A stretch of 33,002 nucleotides of DNA from Holdemanella porci (GCF_019052655.1 NZ_JAHQVB010000019.1:1-33002); one strand, 5' to 3'; shown: positions 8,093 through 16,072, counted from the stretch's first letter. The notes: generated by a model from the letters alone, not told the origin. A program made the numbers and translations.

Positions 8093-8986
8093 ATGAGTCG
8101 TAAAAGCATGTTTTGTAAAGAATATTTTTGGCAGATTCTTGTCACAATTGGTGGTCTGCTCGTGATATTTGTAACTCTATTAATTGGAGCTTTTCTAGTT
8201 TATAAAGGTTCTGATACATTTTTTAAATTTCACCATACTCTAGGAGAGTTTCTTGGCAGTGCAAATTGGGCACCAATGGATAATGCCAGTTCAAAAGGAC
8301 ATGTAGGAGCCTTGATCTTTATTGTTGGATCGCTATGTGTTTGTGGATTGGCCTTATTGATTGCCACGCCTTTTGCGTTAGGATCATCTATTTTTATGAC
8401 AGAAATTTCACCTAAGTTTGGTGAAAAATTCTATCGTCCTATGGTAGAAATTTTTGCCGGAATTCCTAGTGTTGTCTATGGATGGGTTGGATTAACGGTC
8501 TTGATTCCGTTCTTAAAGAAAGTATTTGATTTGCAGGTAGGACATTCCGTGCTTGCGGCAAGTCTTGTTTTATCAATTATGATTTTCCCATCGATTACCA
8601 GTGTTGCCAGTGATGCGATTCGAGCTGTTTCAAAAGAAACACGAATGGCTGCTTATGGACTTGGCTCAACACGTTGGCAAACGATATATCGTGTCGTAAT
8701 TCCTGCTGCATTACCTGGAGTCATTTCAGGAATTGTATTAGGACTTGCAAGAGCGTTTGGTGAAGCTTTAGCTGTTGCGATGGTTATTGGGCAAACAACA
8801 GCTTTGCCTAAGAGTATTTTTTCTACTTCAAAAACACTAACAACGGAAATTGCAGCTCAAATGGGAAATGCGATGGAAGGTGGAGAAATGAAGGCAGCCC
8901 TATGGACAATGGCTTTATTATTGTTCTTGATTTCGTTATTGTTTATTACTATTATTCATAAGTTTTCAAAACCGAAAGGAGAATAG
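8093..8986 (+). CDS. pstC: Phosphate ABC transporter permease PstC
   Basis: A 297-residue inner-membrane permease, one of the two channel subunits for phosphate import. It has about six hydrophobic segments and the binding-protein-dependent transport loop near residues 185-220 (ETRMAAYGLGSTRWQTIYRV, the EAA loop that contacts PstB). EIFAGIPSVVYGWVGL is typical of PstC. The start is the ATG at 8093 after TGGAGGAA; the upstream in-frame alternatives have no ribosome binding site. pstA follows after 2 nt. Confidence 0.92.
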   Translation: MSRKSMFCKEYFWQILVTIGGLLVIFVTLLIGAFLVYKGSDTFFKFHHTLGEFLGSANWAPMDNASSKGHVGALIFIVGSLCVCGLALLIATPFALGSSIFMTEISPKFGEKFYRPMVEIFAGIPSVVYGWVGLTVLIPFLKKVFDLQVGHSVLAASLVLSIMIFPSITSVASDAIRAVSKETRMAAYGLGSTRWQTIYRVVIPAALPGVISGIVLGLARAFGEALAVAMVIGQTTALPKSIFSTSKTLTTEIAAQMGNAMEGGEMKAALWTMALLLFLISLLFITIIHKFSKPKGE

Positions 8987-8988
8987 AG

Positions 8989-9867
8989 ATGGATTCTAGA
9001 ATTAAAAGAGCAAAAATGATTGATCAATTCATGACAATCGTCTTTTATGGTATCGCCTTATTCTTCTTTTTACTTCTTGTAGGCTTTGCCGGTAAAGTTA
9101 TTATTGGAGGGTTGTTAGGGGCTAAACCAGAAATGTTTGGCTTTACTCGATCTGGCAGCATTGGAAACCAAGTTTTTAATACGATTTACTTAGTATTTAT
9201 TTCTTTGTTGGTTTCGGTTCCAATTGGAGTATTAGCAGGCATTTATTTGGCGATGTACGCAAAACCTGGGCTTGTAACACGCTTTTTAAGAACTTGTATT
9301 GAAACATTGTCTTCTTTACCAAGTATTGTTGTAGGTTTATTTGGATATTTGATTTTCTTAGTTGTCATTGGATTATCAAAAAGTTTATTAGCAGGTGCCC
9401 TGTCTATATCAATTCTAAGTTTACCTTTGATTACAACAACTACAGAAGATGCGATAAAAGGTTTGCCTGAAGGCTATTATCACGGAAGTATGGGACTTGG
9501 AGCAACAAAGTGGCAAACCATATTCCATGTATTATTGCCAGCATGCCTATCACGTATTATGACTGGAGTTATCTTGGCGGCTGGTCGTGGATTTGGTGAA
9601 GCTGCTGTATTACTTTATACAACTGGTTCAGGAAGTGATTTGCGTTGGAATAATTTTAGTTTTACTTCTCCAACATCGCCAATTAATGTGTTAAGACCTG
9701 CTGAAACATTATCCATCCAAATCTGGAACTTACAAACCAATGGACAAGATCGTGCATTGGCTAATTTATCTAGTGCTGTGTTGATGATTTTAGTATTGGC
9801 ATTTAGTATTGGAGCCAATGTTTGGTCAAGACACATTTCCAAAAAACAAGCTGGATTAGAGAAATAG
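8989..9867 (+). CDS. pstA: Phosphate ABC transporter permease PstA
   Basis: A 292-residue second channel subunit of the phosphate transporter, with about six membrane segments. [19 protein letters not shown] is characteristic of PstA, and the EAA loop reads [20 protein letters not shown]. The ATG has AAAGGAG upstream, inside the end of pstC. pstB begins 11 nt after its stop. PstA and PstC would pair with a PstB dimer. Confidence 0.92.
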   Translation: MDSRIKRAKMIDQFMTIVFYGIALFFFLLLVGFAGKVIIGGLLGAKPEMFGFTRSGSIGNQVFNTIYLVFISLLVSVPIGVLAGIYLAMYAKPGLVTRFLRTCIETLSSLPSIVVGLFGYLIFLVVIGLSKSLLAGALSISILSLPLITTTTEDAIKGLPEGYYHGSMGLGATKWQTIFHVLLPACLSRIMTGVILAAGRGFGEAAVLLYTTGSGSDLRWNNFSFTSPTSPINVLRPAETLSIQIWNLQTNGQDRALANLSSAVLMILVLAFSIGANVWSRHISKKQAGLEK

Positions 9868-9878
9868 AAAGGTTACGT

Positions 9879-10631
9879 ATGAATAATAAATTTACAGTGA
9901 ATGATCTGAATTTATATTATGGTGATTTTCATGCCTTAAAGAATATAAATTTGGATATCAAAGAAAAAGAAATTACAGCATTCATTGGTCCTAGTGGATG
10001 TGGTAAATCAACATTTTTAAAAACATTGAATCGAATGAATGATTTGGTGGAAAGTACTAAAATCACAGGTGATATTTGTCTAGATGGAACGGATATCTAC
10101 AAAAATATGGATGCGATTGAATTAAGACGTAGAGTTGGAATGGTATTTCAACAACCCAATCCATTCCCAAAAAGTATTTATGATAATATTGCGTATGGCC
10201 CAAGAATTTTTGGAATCAAAAAGAAAAGTGAATTGGATGAAATTGTTGAAAGAAGTTTAAGACAAGCTGCCATTTGGGATGAAGTGAAGGATCGTCTACA
10301 TAAATCCGCATTGGGAATGTCTGGTGGACAACAACAACGCTTATGTATCGCAAGAGCCTTGGCTATGCAGCCGGAAGTGTTGTTGATGGACGAACCTACA
10401 AGTGCTCTAGATCCAATTTCAACTAGTAAGATTGAAGAGTTAACTTTAGAATTGAAAAAAGACTATACAATCGTTATTGTTACTCACAATATGCAGCAAG
10501 CTATGCGTATTAGTGATAAAACAGCCTTCTTCTTATTGGGAAATTTAATTGAGTATAGTGCTACAGAAACATTGTTCTCTGCGCCAAAAGAAAAGAAAAC
10601 AGAAGACTATATTACAGGGAGGTTTGGATAA
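9879..10631 (+). CDS. pstB: Phosphate ABC transporter ATP-binding protein
   Basis: A 250-residue ABC ATPase that powers phosphate import. It has Walker [10 protein letters not shown] (about residues 34-42), the Q-loop in [15 protein letters not shown] (the PNPFP segment is typical of PstB), signature SGGQQQR, Walker [13 protein letters not shown] and the switch histidine in IVTHNM. The true start is the ATG at 9879 with AGAAAGG upstream; the open frame extends 19 codons into pstA without a site. Its stop overlaps the phoU start (TAATG). Confidence 0.95.
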   Translation: MNNKFTVNDLNLYYGDFHALKNINLDIKEKEITAFIGPSGCGKSTFLKTLNRMNDLVESTKITGDICLDGTDIYKNMDAIELRRRVGMVFQQPNPFPKSIYDNIAYGPRIFGIKKKSELDEIVERSLRQAAIWDEVKDRLHKSALGMSGGQQQRLCIARALAMQPEVLLMDEPTSALDPISTSKIEELTLELKKDYTIVIVTHNMQQAMRISDKTAFFLLGNLIEYSATETLFSAPKEKKTEDYITGRFG

Positions 10632-11284
10632 TGGTTTTACCTACAAAGTTTTTAAAACAAACAAAACAGTTAGAACTGACTATGGCACAAATGTCTCAAG
10701 ACTGTTTAAAAGGATTGTGGTTTTGCAAGCACGCTATTTTAGATGGAAACAAAACTTTAGTTCAAGATGTTTCACAAATGCATGAAGAAGTGAGTGAACA
10801 AGGAAGAGAAGCTGAACAGATTTGTATGAAGATTCTTCTTCTTCAACATCCAGTTGCGAAAGACTTAAGACGTATTACTGTAGCTACAAATACAATTCGT
10901 GATCTAACACGTATTATGGATCAGGAAAAAGAAGTTTCAGAACTGATTTGTGCTTTGAATATGGAAAATTTAGTTGTGGATGATAGTATTCAACAACAAT
11001 TTATCATCGCAAAAGAAATGATTACACTTGCGATTGAAGGTTTTATTCAGAAAGACGAAAAAGCAGCAGATCAAGTTATTAAAATGGATGATCAAGCGGA
11101 TGCACAATATGAAAAGGCTAAAGAGGTTTATGTTGATTTATTAGCCAGAAAAGAGCATGATACAGGGACTCTAGTGGATGTGTTACTTGTCGGTAAGTAC
11201 TTAGAAAGAATTTGTGATCATTGTGTAAATATTGGAAAATGGGTTCTTTATCAAAAGTCTGGTATTTTTGAAGAAATTGAATGA
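10631..11284 (+). CDS. phoU: Phosphate signalling regulator PhoU
   Basis: A 217-residue all-helical protein with two PhoU repeats. The repeats contain metal-binding acidic motifs: LLLQHPVAKDLRRITVATN with DLTRIMDQ in the first half, and VDVLLVGKYLERICDHCVN in the second. PhoU links the Pst transporter to the phosphate-sensing kinase and prevents overuptake of phosphate. It starts with a 1-nt overlap with pstB (TAATG), so translation is coupled. It is the last gene of the operon. No PhoP/PhoR two-component genes lie in the window. Confidence 0.93.
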   Translation: MVLPTKFLKQTKQLELTMAQMSQDCLKGLWFCKHAILDGNKTLVQDVSQMHEEVSEQGREAEQICMKILLLQHPVAKDLRRITVATNTIRDLTRIMDQEKEVSELICALNMENLVVDDSIQQQFIIAKEMITLAIEGFIQKDEKAADQVIKMDDQADAQYEKAKEVYVDLLARKEHDTGTLVDVLLVGKYLERICDHCVNIGKWVLYQKSGIFEEIE

Positions 11285-11323
11285 AAAAAAGCTGTAAGCA
11301 AATTTGCTTACAGCGTATTTTTT
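11284..11323. terminator. Bidirectional terminator shared by phoU and tRNA-Ala
   Basis: A perfect 12-bp inverted repeat (GCTGTAAGCAAA at 11291-11302 with its complement at 11303-11314; the innermost pairs must open to form the loop) is flanked by seven A residues on the left and a T-tract on the right. It therefore works for phoU on the plus strand and for tRNA-Ala on the minus strand. Confidence 0.88.
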
Positions 11324-11326
11324 ACT

Positions 11327-11402
11327 TGGTGGAGCGTATCGGGATCGAACCGATGACCCCCTGCGTGCAAGGCAGGTGCTCTCCCAGCTGAGCTAACACC
11401 CC
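11327..11402 (-). tRNA. tRNA-Ala (anticodon TGC)
   Basis: A 76-nt cloverleaf read on the minus strand. The acceptor stem is GGGGTGT/ACGCTCC, the D-arm AGCTCAGCTGGGAGAGC, the anticodon loop CTTGCAC with anticodon TGC, the T-loop GGTTCGATCC, and CCA is encoded. It stands alone rather than beside rRNA genes. Confidence 0.97.
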
Positions 11403-11414
11403 AAGTGCTTTATA

Positions 11415-11443
11415 ATATTACCTAATTATTTTGGAAAATGCAA
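11415..11443 (-). promoter_or_regulatory. tRNA-Ala promoter
   Basis: Reading the minus strand, TTGCAT (11443-11438), a 17-bp spacer and TAATAT (11420-11415) predict a start about 6 nt before the tRNA. It shares the TTGCA -35 core with the other tRNA promoters of the window and overlaps the divergent capA promoter. Confidence 0.7.
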
Positions 11444-11460
11444 GCTTTTTCTGATAAAAT
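11431..11460 (+). promoter_or_regulatory. capA promoter, apparently giving a leaderless mRNA
   Basis: An extended -10 element TGATAAAAT (11452-11460) lies 18 bp after a weak -35 TTGGAA (11431-11436). Only 6 nt separate the -10 box from the capA ATG and there is no Shine-Dalgarno sequence. Confidence 0.6.
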
Positions 11461-11466
11461 TAACTT

Positions 11467-12645
11467 ATGAAAAAGAAATGGACATGGATCATTATATTAT
11501 GTATATTCAATTTCAGCTTAATGGGCTTTATTTTAACACACCCCACACCAAATTCGAAAGAAGCAACAAAGATTGTAAAAAATGTTTCTACAAAAAAACA
11601 GGAAAATAAAAAATCATTTACGTTTGTAGGTGTAGGTGACAACTTGTATCATGGTGCGATGTATTGGTACCCATACCAAAGAGATGGATATTACAATTTT
11701 GATTCCTATTATGAAATGACAAATAAATATACACAAAATGCAGATTTGGCATATATCAATTTTGAAACGTTATGCATTGGAGAAGAGTATGAATTGAGTG
11801 GATACCCTACTTTTAATGGACCTATAGAAATTCTGTCTTCTGTCAATAAGGCTGGCTTTGATTGGTGGAGTTTAAGTTCAAATCACTCTATGGATCGAGG
11901 GGCTGAGGGTTTATTAACACAGATTGATTTGGTTCGAAAGAATTATCCAGATGTTATTACGACGGGTTCGCATACGTCTCAAAAGGATAAAAAGCGTACA
12001 TTAGTAAAAGAAATCAATGGAATCAAAGTAGGATTTCTTGGATATACCTATGGCTTGAATGGATTTAGTGTGCCTGAAGATAAGCTATGGCTTGTGGATT
12101 TGATTGATAAGGATCAAATGAAAAAAGATATGGAAGCTTTAAGTAAAGTGAGCAATGTCCAATTGGTTTCTATGCATTGGGGTGAAGAATATCAGATGGA
12201 GCCGACTGAAGAGCAGGAAGATTTGGCAAATTATTTAAATGAACTAGGTGCCGAGGTTGTGATTGGTTCACACCCACACGTTATTGAACCGGCAAAAGTT
12301 ATTAAAGGAAAGAAACAAGATACACTTGTGTATTATTCATTAGGAAATTATACGAGTGCCCAGGATATGGATATTACTATGGTTGGTGGAATGGCTAGCT
12401 TCACACTGAACTATGATCCAGATACAAAAAAGACTTCTTTTACAGATACTAAATTTATTCCATTGATTACATGGTTTGATGTAGGGTATAATGCATGGAA
12501 GACTTACCCAATCGAAGATTACAATGATTCGCTTGCACAAACACATAATTTAGCTTCGAATTATGATCTTTCAAAAGAGTGGGTGCAACAATTTGTCCAG
12601 TCTGTAATGCAAGATTGTGATGGAGTAGAGGTGGTTTTAGAATGA
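11467..12645 (+). CDS. CapA/PGA-cap family metallophosphoesterase-like protein, membrane anchored
   Basis: A 392-residue protein with an N-terminal membrane anchor (residues 5-25, KKKWTWIIILCIFNFSLMGF) and an extracellular PGA_cap domain. Domain motifs are FVGVGDNLYHGA, the acidic NFETL, SSNHSMDRG, SMHWGEEY, and VIGSHPHVIEP followed by YYSLGNY. CapA-type proteins of Bacillus anthracis take part in poly-gamma-glutamate capsule formation, but most family members stand alone and have no known role; none of capB or capC is nearby. Its TGA overlaps the smpB ATG (ATGA). Start codon context suggests a leaderless transcript. Family is firm, function open. Confidence 0.85.
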   Translation: MKKKWTWIIILCIFNFSLMGFILTHPTPNSKEATKIVKNVSTKKQENKKSFTFVGVGDNLYHGAMYWYPYQRDGYYNFDSYYEMTNKYTQNADLAYINFETLCIGEEYELSGYPTFNGPIEILSSVNKAGFDWWSLSSNHSMDRGAEGLLTQIDLVRKNYPDVITTGSHTSQKDKKRTLVKEINGIKVGFLGYTYGLNGFSVPEDKLWLVDLIDKDQMKKDMEALSKVSNVQLVSMHWGEEYQMEPTEEQEDLANYLNELGAEVVIGSHPHVIEPAKVIKGKKQDTLVYYSLGNYTSAQDMDITMVGGMASFTLNYDPDTKKTSFTDTKFIPLITWFDVGYNAWKTYPIEDYNDSLAQTHNLASNYDLSKEWVQQFVQSVMQDCDGVEVVLE

Positions 12646-13100
12646 ATCAAAATCAAAAGACAATAGCCGAAAATCGTAAGGCAAGACATGAATATGAGTT
12701 GTATGATCGTTTTGAAGCAGGTTTAGTGCTTCAGGGAACAGAAATTAAAAGTATTCGAAGAGGAAAAGTTCAATTAAAGGACAGCTATATCAGTTTTCAA
12801 AAAGGGGAAGCTTTTATTAAAGGTATGCATATTTCTCCTTATGAATTTGGAAACCGATTTAATCATGATGAAACGCGTGATCGCAAGCTCTTAATGCATA
12901 AGCAGGAAATTCAAAAATTGGAGCAATCTGCGCGTGTTAAAGGGTATACGGTTGTACCTGTGAGAATTTATTTGTATAAAGGTTTGGCAAAGTTAGAAAT
13001 TTCTTTGGCGAAAGGTAAAAATCTTCATGATAAGCGTGAGTCTCAAAAGGCGAAGGATGCGCAAAGAGAGATTCAAAAGGCCTTGAAAAATCAGTATTAA
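12642..13100 (+). CDS. smpB: SsrA-binding protein SmpB
   Basis: A 152-residue small OB-fold protein that delivers tmRNA to stalled ribosomes. It shows the family signature: ENRKARHEYEL near the N-terminus, GLVLQGTEIKSIRRGKVQLK, and the basic C-terminal tail AKGKNLHDKRESQKAKDAQR that enters the ribosomal mRNA channel. It overlaps capA by 4 nt and is followed 21 nt later by the tmRNA gene, so the two trans-translation partners sit together. Confidence 0.97.
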   Translation: MNQNQKTIAENRKARHEYELYDRFEAGLVLQGTEIKSIRRGKVQLKDSYISFQKGEAFIKGMHISPYEFGNRFNHDETRDRKLLMHKQEIQKLEQSARVKGYTVVPVRIYLYKGLAKLEISLAKGKNLHDKRESQKAKDAQREIQKALKNQY

Positions 13101-13111
13101 TAGATTATACT
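13083..13111 (+). promoter_or_regulatory. ssrA promoter inside the smpB 3' end
   Basis: TTGAAA (13083-13088), a 17-bp spacer and TATACT (13106-13111) lie across the last codons and stop of smpB. The predicted start falls a few bases before the mature tmRNA 5' end at 13122. Confidence 0.75.
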
Positions 13112-13121
13112 GATGTTCCTT

Positions 13122-13512
13122 GGGGATGTTCAGGCATTCGATGAGTAAATGTTTGGATTCAGCCACAGCCACGAAGGATACGTGTAATAACCAACTTAAA
13201 TTAATTGCTAAAAATAAACTTGCTAATGTATTTGGTATGAACCAAAGCATGGCTTTCGCTGCTTAATTTTATTGCCTACGTTTGGCTTTGCAGCCCCTTT
13301 CTGAAATTTCGCTTTCTTATTTCAGACTGAGTGTTAAAGAAAAGAAGATAGAAATAAGCATTGGCTAGCTGCTTGTCTTGAATCAACTATAGCTAACCCA
13401 AAAGAATTTTTGATTCCATCCGAAACTTTTGGATAACTAGATGGAAAAAGCTGTAAACGCTGTCTCGTGGGACTTTGCTTAGACAGGAGTTCGATTCTCC
13501 TCATCTCCACCA
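13122..13512 (+). ncRNA. ssrA: Transfer-messenger RNA (tmRNA)
   Basis: A 391-nt RNA that rescues stalled ribosomes and tags the unfinished protein for degradation. The 5' end GGGGATG pairs with CATCTCC near the 3' end (one G-U pair), followed by discriminator A and an encoded CCA. The T-arm is GGAGTTCGATTCTCC. The 5' region has the tmRNA-typical TTCGA. An internal tag frame ends in AFAA and TAA. The 3' two thirds hold several hairpins expected for the pseudoknots. It is preceded by smpB and followed by a terminator. Confidence 0.95.
13207..13266 (+). other. tmRNA tag-peptide reading frame
   Basis: The frame from GCT at 13207 to TAA at 13264-13266 reads AKNKLANVFGMNQSMAFAA. The GCT lies about 86 nt from the tmRNA 5' end, close to the resume codon of E. 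coli (nt 90), and AKN is a common start of Firmicute tags. The AFAA end is a normal protease-recognised tail. At 19 encoded residues it is longer than the usual 10-15. The frame is also open upstream, so the resume codon is an inference. Confidence 0.7.
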
Positions 13513-13521
13513 AAGACAATC

Positions 13522-13547
13522 AACGCCCTTATTTAAAGGGTGTTTTA
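13522..13547 (+). terminator. Intrinsic terminator of ssrA
   Basis: AACGCCCTT (13522-13530) pairs with AAGGGTGTT (13536-13544) with one G-U pair, followed by a short T-rich tract. Confidence 0.75.
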
Positions 13548-13571
13548 ATTTATCGTGATGTATTTTTGATG

Positions 13572-13577
13572 TATAAT
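13572..13577 (+). promoter_or_regulatory. -10 box of the NifX-like gene
   Basis: A perfect TATAAT lies 21 nt before the ATG, leaving room for a leader with the AGAAGG ribosome binding site. No good -35 box is visible at 17 bp. Confidence 0.5.
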
Positions 13578-13598
13578 AAATAAGAAAGAAGGTATAGT

Positions 13599-13973
13599 AT
13601 GAGAATTGCAGTCAGTTATAAAGATGGAGAAGTGTTCCAACATTTTGGGCATAGCTCAGAATTTAAAATCTATGAAACCGATCATAATGAAATTATTAAG
13701 AGTGAAGTGATTACAGTCGAAGGACATGGACACGTTAGTGTTTCGAATGCTCTAAAAGAACAAAATGTAAACATTGTACTTTGTGGTGGTATTGGACAAG
13801 GGGCTAAAACTGCATTGGCTAGTTTTGGGATTCATTCTTTTGGTGGAGTGACCGGAAATGCAGATGAGGCTGTTAAAAAATATTTAAGTGGGCAACTAGA
13901 ATTCACAACCGATGTGACTTGTACAAAACATGAATCTGGCGAAAGTCATTCGTGTGGTGGACATTGCCATTAA
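13599..13973 (+). CDS. NifX/NifB-associated dinitrogenase iron-molybdenum cofactor-like protein
   Basis: A 124-residue small protein of the Nitro_FeMo-Co fold (NifX, NafY and NifB C-terminus relatives). MRIAVSYKDGEVFQHFGHS is the typical beginning, with the conserved FGH, and VLCGGIGQGAKTALASFGI is the second conserved segment. The C-terminal tail is rich in Cys and His (CTKHESGESHSCGGHCH) and looks metal binding. Members in non-nitrogen-fixing anaerobes have no settled role; binding of an iron-sulfur or other metal cluster is likely. No nif genes are nearby. It seems to be a single-gene unit between ssrA and thrS. Confidence 0.85.
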   Translation: MRIAVSYKDGEVFQHFGHSSEFKIYETDHNEIIKSEVITVEGHGHVSVSNALKEQNVNIVLCGGIGQGAKTALASFGIHSFGGVTGNADEAVKKYLSGQLEFTTDVTCTKHESGESHSCGGHCH

Positions 13974-13989
13974 TTCTTGAGTTTTTCTT

Positions 13990-14018
13990 TTGACACACCT
14001 CGTATTTCGGTCTATAAT
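13990..14018 (+). promoter_or_regulatory. thrS promoter (consensus)
   Basis: A perfect TTGACA (13990-13995), a 17-bp spacer and a perfect TATAAT (14013-14018). Transcription should start near 14025 at the head of the T-box leader. Confidence 0.92.
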
Positions 14019-14024
14019 CTAGGC

Positions 14025-14241
14025 AACAATAGTGATAAGGATATGAATACATTCCATTCAAATGTAGAGAGAGTGTGGTTGGTGAAAACACTTTGCGAAT
14101 GTATGTATTTACTCCCTTTGAATTGCCCTTGAAAAAGTGTGCCGTAATTCTTGCGTTAAAAGGTTTGAGGTGTATACAGTAATTGTATAAACAAAGGTGG
14201 TACCGCGTGCGACAGACGTCCTTTGATGGCTGTCGCTTTTT
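14025..14241 (+). promoter_or_regulatory. Threonine T-box riboswitch controlling thrS
   Basis: A leader of about 240 nt that senses uncharged tRNA-Thr. Stem I is supported by ATACATTC pairing with GAATGTAT and by the AGAGAG and GGTTGGTGAAAAC segments. Below that stem the specifier loop holds ACT (14111-14113), a threonine codon. The T-box itself, AAGGTGGTACCGCG, is at 14194-14207. The terminator is GCGACAG (14209-14215) with CTGTCGC (14230-14236) and five T. Uncharged tRNA-Thr should stabilise the antiterminator and allow thrS transcription. Confidence 0.95.
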
Positions 14242-14266
14242 ATATGGAAAAATGGAGGAAAGTAAA

Positions 14267-16015
14267 ATGGAATTAGTGAATGTATTAGAAAATGAACATT
14301 TATCTATGTTGAACCACTCATGTGCTCATATGATGGCTCAAGCTGTTAAGCGTTTATATCCAAATGCTAAATTTTGGGTAGGACCTGTTATTTCTGAGGG
14401 TTTCTACTACGATATGGATTTAGGGGATGTAAAATTAAAAGAAGAGGATTTGGCGAAAATCGAAAAAGAAATGAAGAAAATTGCCAAAGACGGAAAGAGA
14501 ATTGTTCGTGAAGAAATCTCTAAAGAAGATGCTTTAGAAATGTTCAAGGATGATCCTTATAAAGTGGATTTGATCAATGGATTAGAGGATGGAAATATCA
14601 CAATCTATCGTCAAGGTGAATTTGCGGACTTATGTCGTGGACCTCACGTTGAGACTGTTAAGAAGTGTAAAAACTTTAAATTATTGAAACATTCTGGTGC
14701 TTACTGGAAAGGTGATGCCAACAATAAAATGCTTCAACGTGTTTATGGTATTTGTTTCGATACAAAAGAAGAATTGGAAGCTCACTTAGAAGCTTTAGAA
14801 GAAGCTAAAAAACGTGACCACAAGAAATTAGGGAAAGAAATGGGCTTATTCACAATTAGTGAATTTGCACCAGGTATGCCTATCTACTTGCCAGATGGAA
14901 TGATTTTACGTAACATCTTGGAACAATACTGGTACCAAGAACATACAAAAGAAGGATACCAATTCATTAAGACTCCAATTATGATGTCAAAAGAATTGTG
15001 GGAATTGAGTGGACACTGGGATCATTATAAAGACAATATGTACACTTCAATGGTTGATGATCGTGAATTCGCAATCAAACCAATGAATTGTCCGGGTGCA
15101 TTATTAGTATATAACTCAACTTTACACTCATATAAAGACTTACCATTGCGTTTAGGGGAATTAGGACAAGTACACCGTCACGAAGCAAGTGGTGCATTGA
15201 ATGGATTGTTCCGTGTGCGTACATTCACACAAGATGATGCGCACTTATTTGTAACTCCTGATCAATTGGAAGAAGAAGTTAAAAAAGTATTACAATTGGT
15301 AGATCGTATTTATTCAGTATTTGGTTTACCATATGAAATTGAATTATCAACACGTCCAGAAAGTGGATATATTGGATCTGAAGAAATTTGGGATGCTTCA
15401 GAAAAAGCATTGGCACAAGCTTGTGTTCATGCAGGTAAAGAATATAAAGTAAATCCTGGAGATGGTGCATTCTATGGACCTAAATTGGATATCCATATCA
15501 AAGATAGCTTAGGACGTGTATGGCAATGTGGTACTGTACAGTTGGATATGAACTTGCCTGAAAGATTCGAATGTAAATATGTAGATGCAGATGGAACAAA
15601 GAAAACTCCAATTATGTTACACCGTGTAGTTTATGGATCAGTTGAACGTTTCATTGGTATCTTGATCGAACACTTTGGTGGACACTTCCCATTATGGCTA
15701 GCTCCACGTCAATTTGTTGTAATTCCAGTACACCACGAAAAACATGTTGAATACGCAAATAAAGTATGTGATGCATTAACGGCATTAGGAATGCGTGCAA
15801 CAGTAGATTCTCGTAATGAAAAATTGGGTTACCGTGTCCGTGAAGCGCAGCTACAAAAGGTTACTTACCAAATCGTAGTTGGTGATGGAGAGCAAGAAAA
15901 TAATACAGTTACAATTCGTCAGAGTGGTAAAAAGGAAAGTGTTACATTATCTTTAGATGAAGCTTTAGCTAAATTTAAAGCTGAAGTAGACAACAAAACA
16001 TTGTTTGGAAAGTAA
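14267..16015 (+). CDS. thrS: Threonyl-tRNA synthetase lacking the N-terminal TGS domain
   Basis: A 582-residue class II synthetase that charges tRNA-Thr. It begins directly in the editing domain: HSCAH (H17, H21) and C123/H127 in LCRGPH are the editing-site residues, all present. The catalytic core has the zinc ligands C275 (MNCPG), H326 (DDAHLF) and H452 (MLHRV), with motif 2 VHRHEASGALNGLFRVRTFTQ and motif 3 VYGSVERFIGILIEH. The C-terminal anticodon-binding domain ends the protein. Typical bacterial ThrRS has about 640 residues with a TGS domain of some 60 residues, absent here. The ATG at 14267 has GGAGGAAAG upstream; extending upstream would run into the T-box terminator. Confidence 0.96.
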   Translation: MELVNVLENEHLSMLNHSCAHMMAQAVKRLYPNAKFWVGPVISEGFYYDMDLGDVKLKEEDLAKIEKEMKKIAKDGKRIVREEISKEDALEMFKDDPYKVDLINGLEDGNITIYRQGEFADLCRGPHVETVKKCKNFKLLKHSGAYWKGDANNKMLQRVYGICFDTKEELEAHLEALEEAKKRDHKKLGKEMGLFTISEFAPGMPIYLPDGMILRNILEQYWYQEHTKEGYQFIKTPIMMSKELWELSGHWDHYKDNMYTSMVDDREFAIKPMNCPGALLVYNSTLHSYKDLPLRLGELGQVHRHEASGALNGLFRVRTFTQDDAHLFVTPDQLEEEVKKVLQLVDRIYSVFGLPYEIELSTRPESGYIGSEEIWDASEKALAQACVHAGKEYKVNPGDGAFYGPKLDIHIKDSLGRVWQCGTVQLDMNLPERFECKYVDADGTKKTPIMLHRVVYGSVERFIGILIEHFGGHFPLWLAPRQFVVIPVHHEKHVEYANKVCDALTALGMRATVDSRNEKLGYRVREAQLQKVTYQIVVGDGEQENNTVTIRQSGKKESVTLSLDEALAKFKAEVDNKTLFGK

Positions 16016-16018
16016 GAG

Positions 16019-16052
16019 TTTAGAGGTCAAAAATTGGCCTCTAAATTTTTTT
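16019..16052 (+). terminator. Intrinsic terminator of thrS
   Basis: TTTAGAGG (16019-16026) pairs with CCTCTAAA (16038-16045), followed by seven T residues. Confidence 0.88.
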
Positions 16053-16072
16053 ATCTTTTTTAAAAAAAATAC

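Noticed and set aside
11467..12645. capA as part of a poly-gamma-glutamate capsule operon
   Set aside because: No capB, capC or capE-like genes flank it; the downstream partner is smpB. Family name only, not function, is supported.
13334..13519. A 61-codon minus-strand frame, and another at 12993-13250
   Set aside because: Both lie antisense to the tmRNA or the end of smpB. The tmRNA is supported by its paired ends, T-arm and tag frame, and neither frame has a ribosome binding site.
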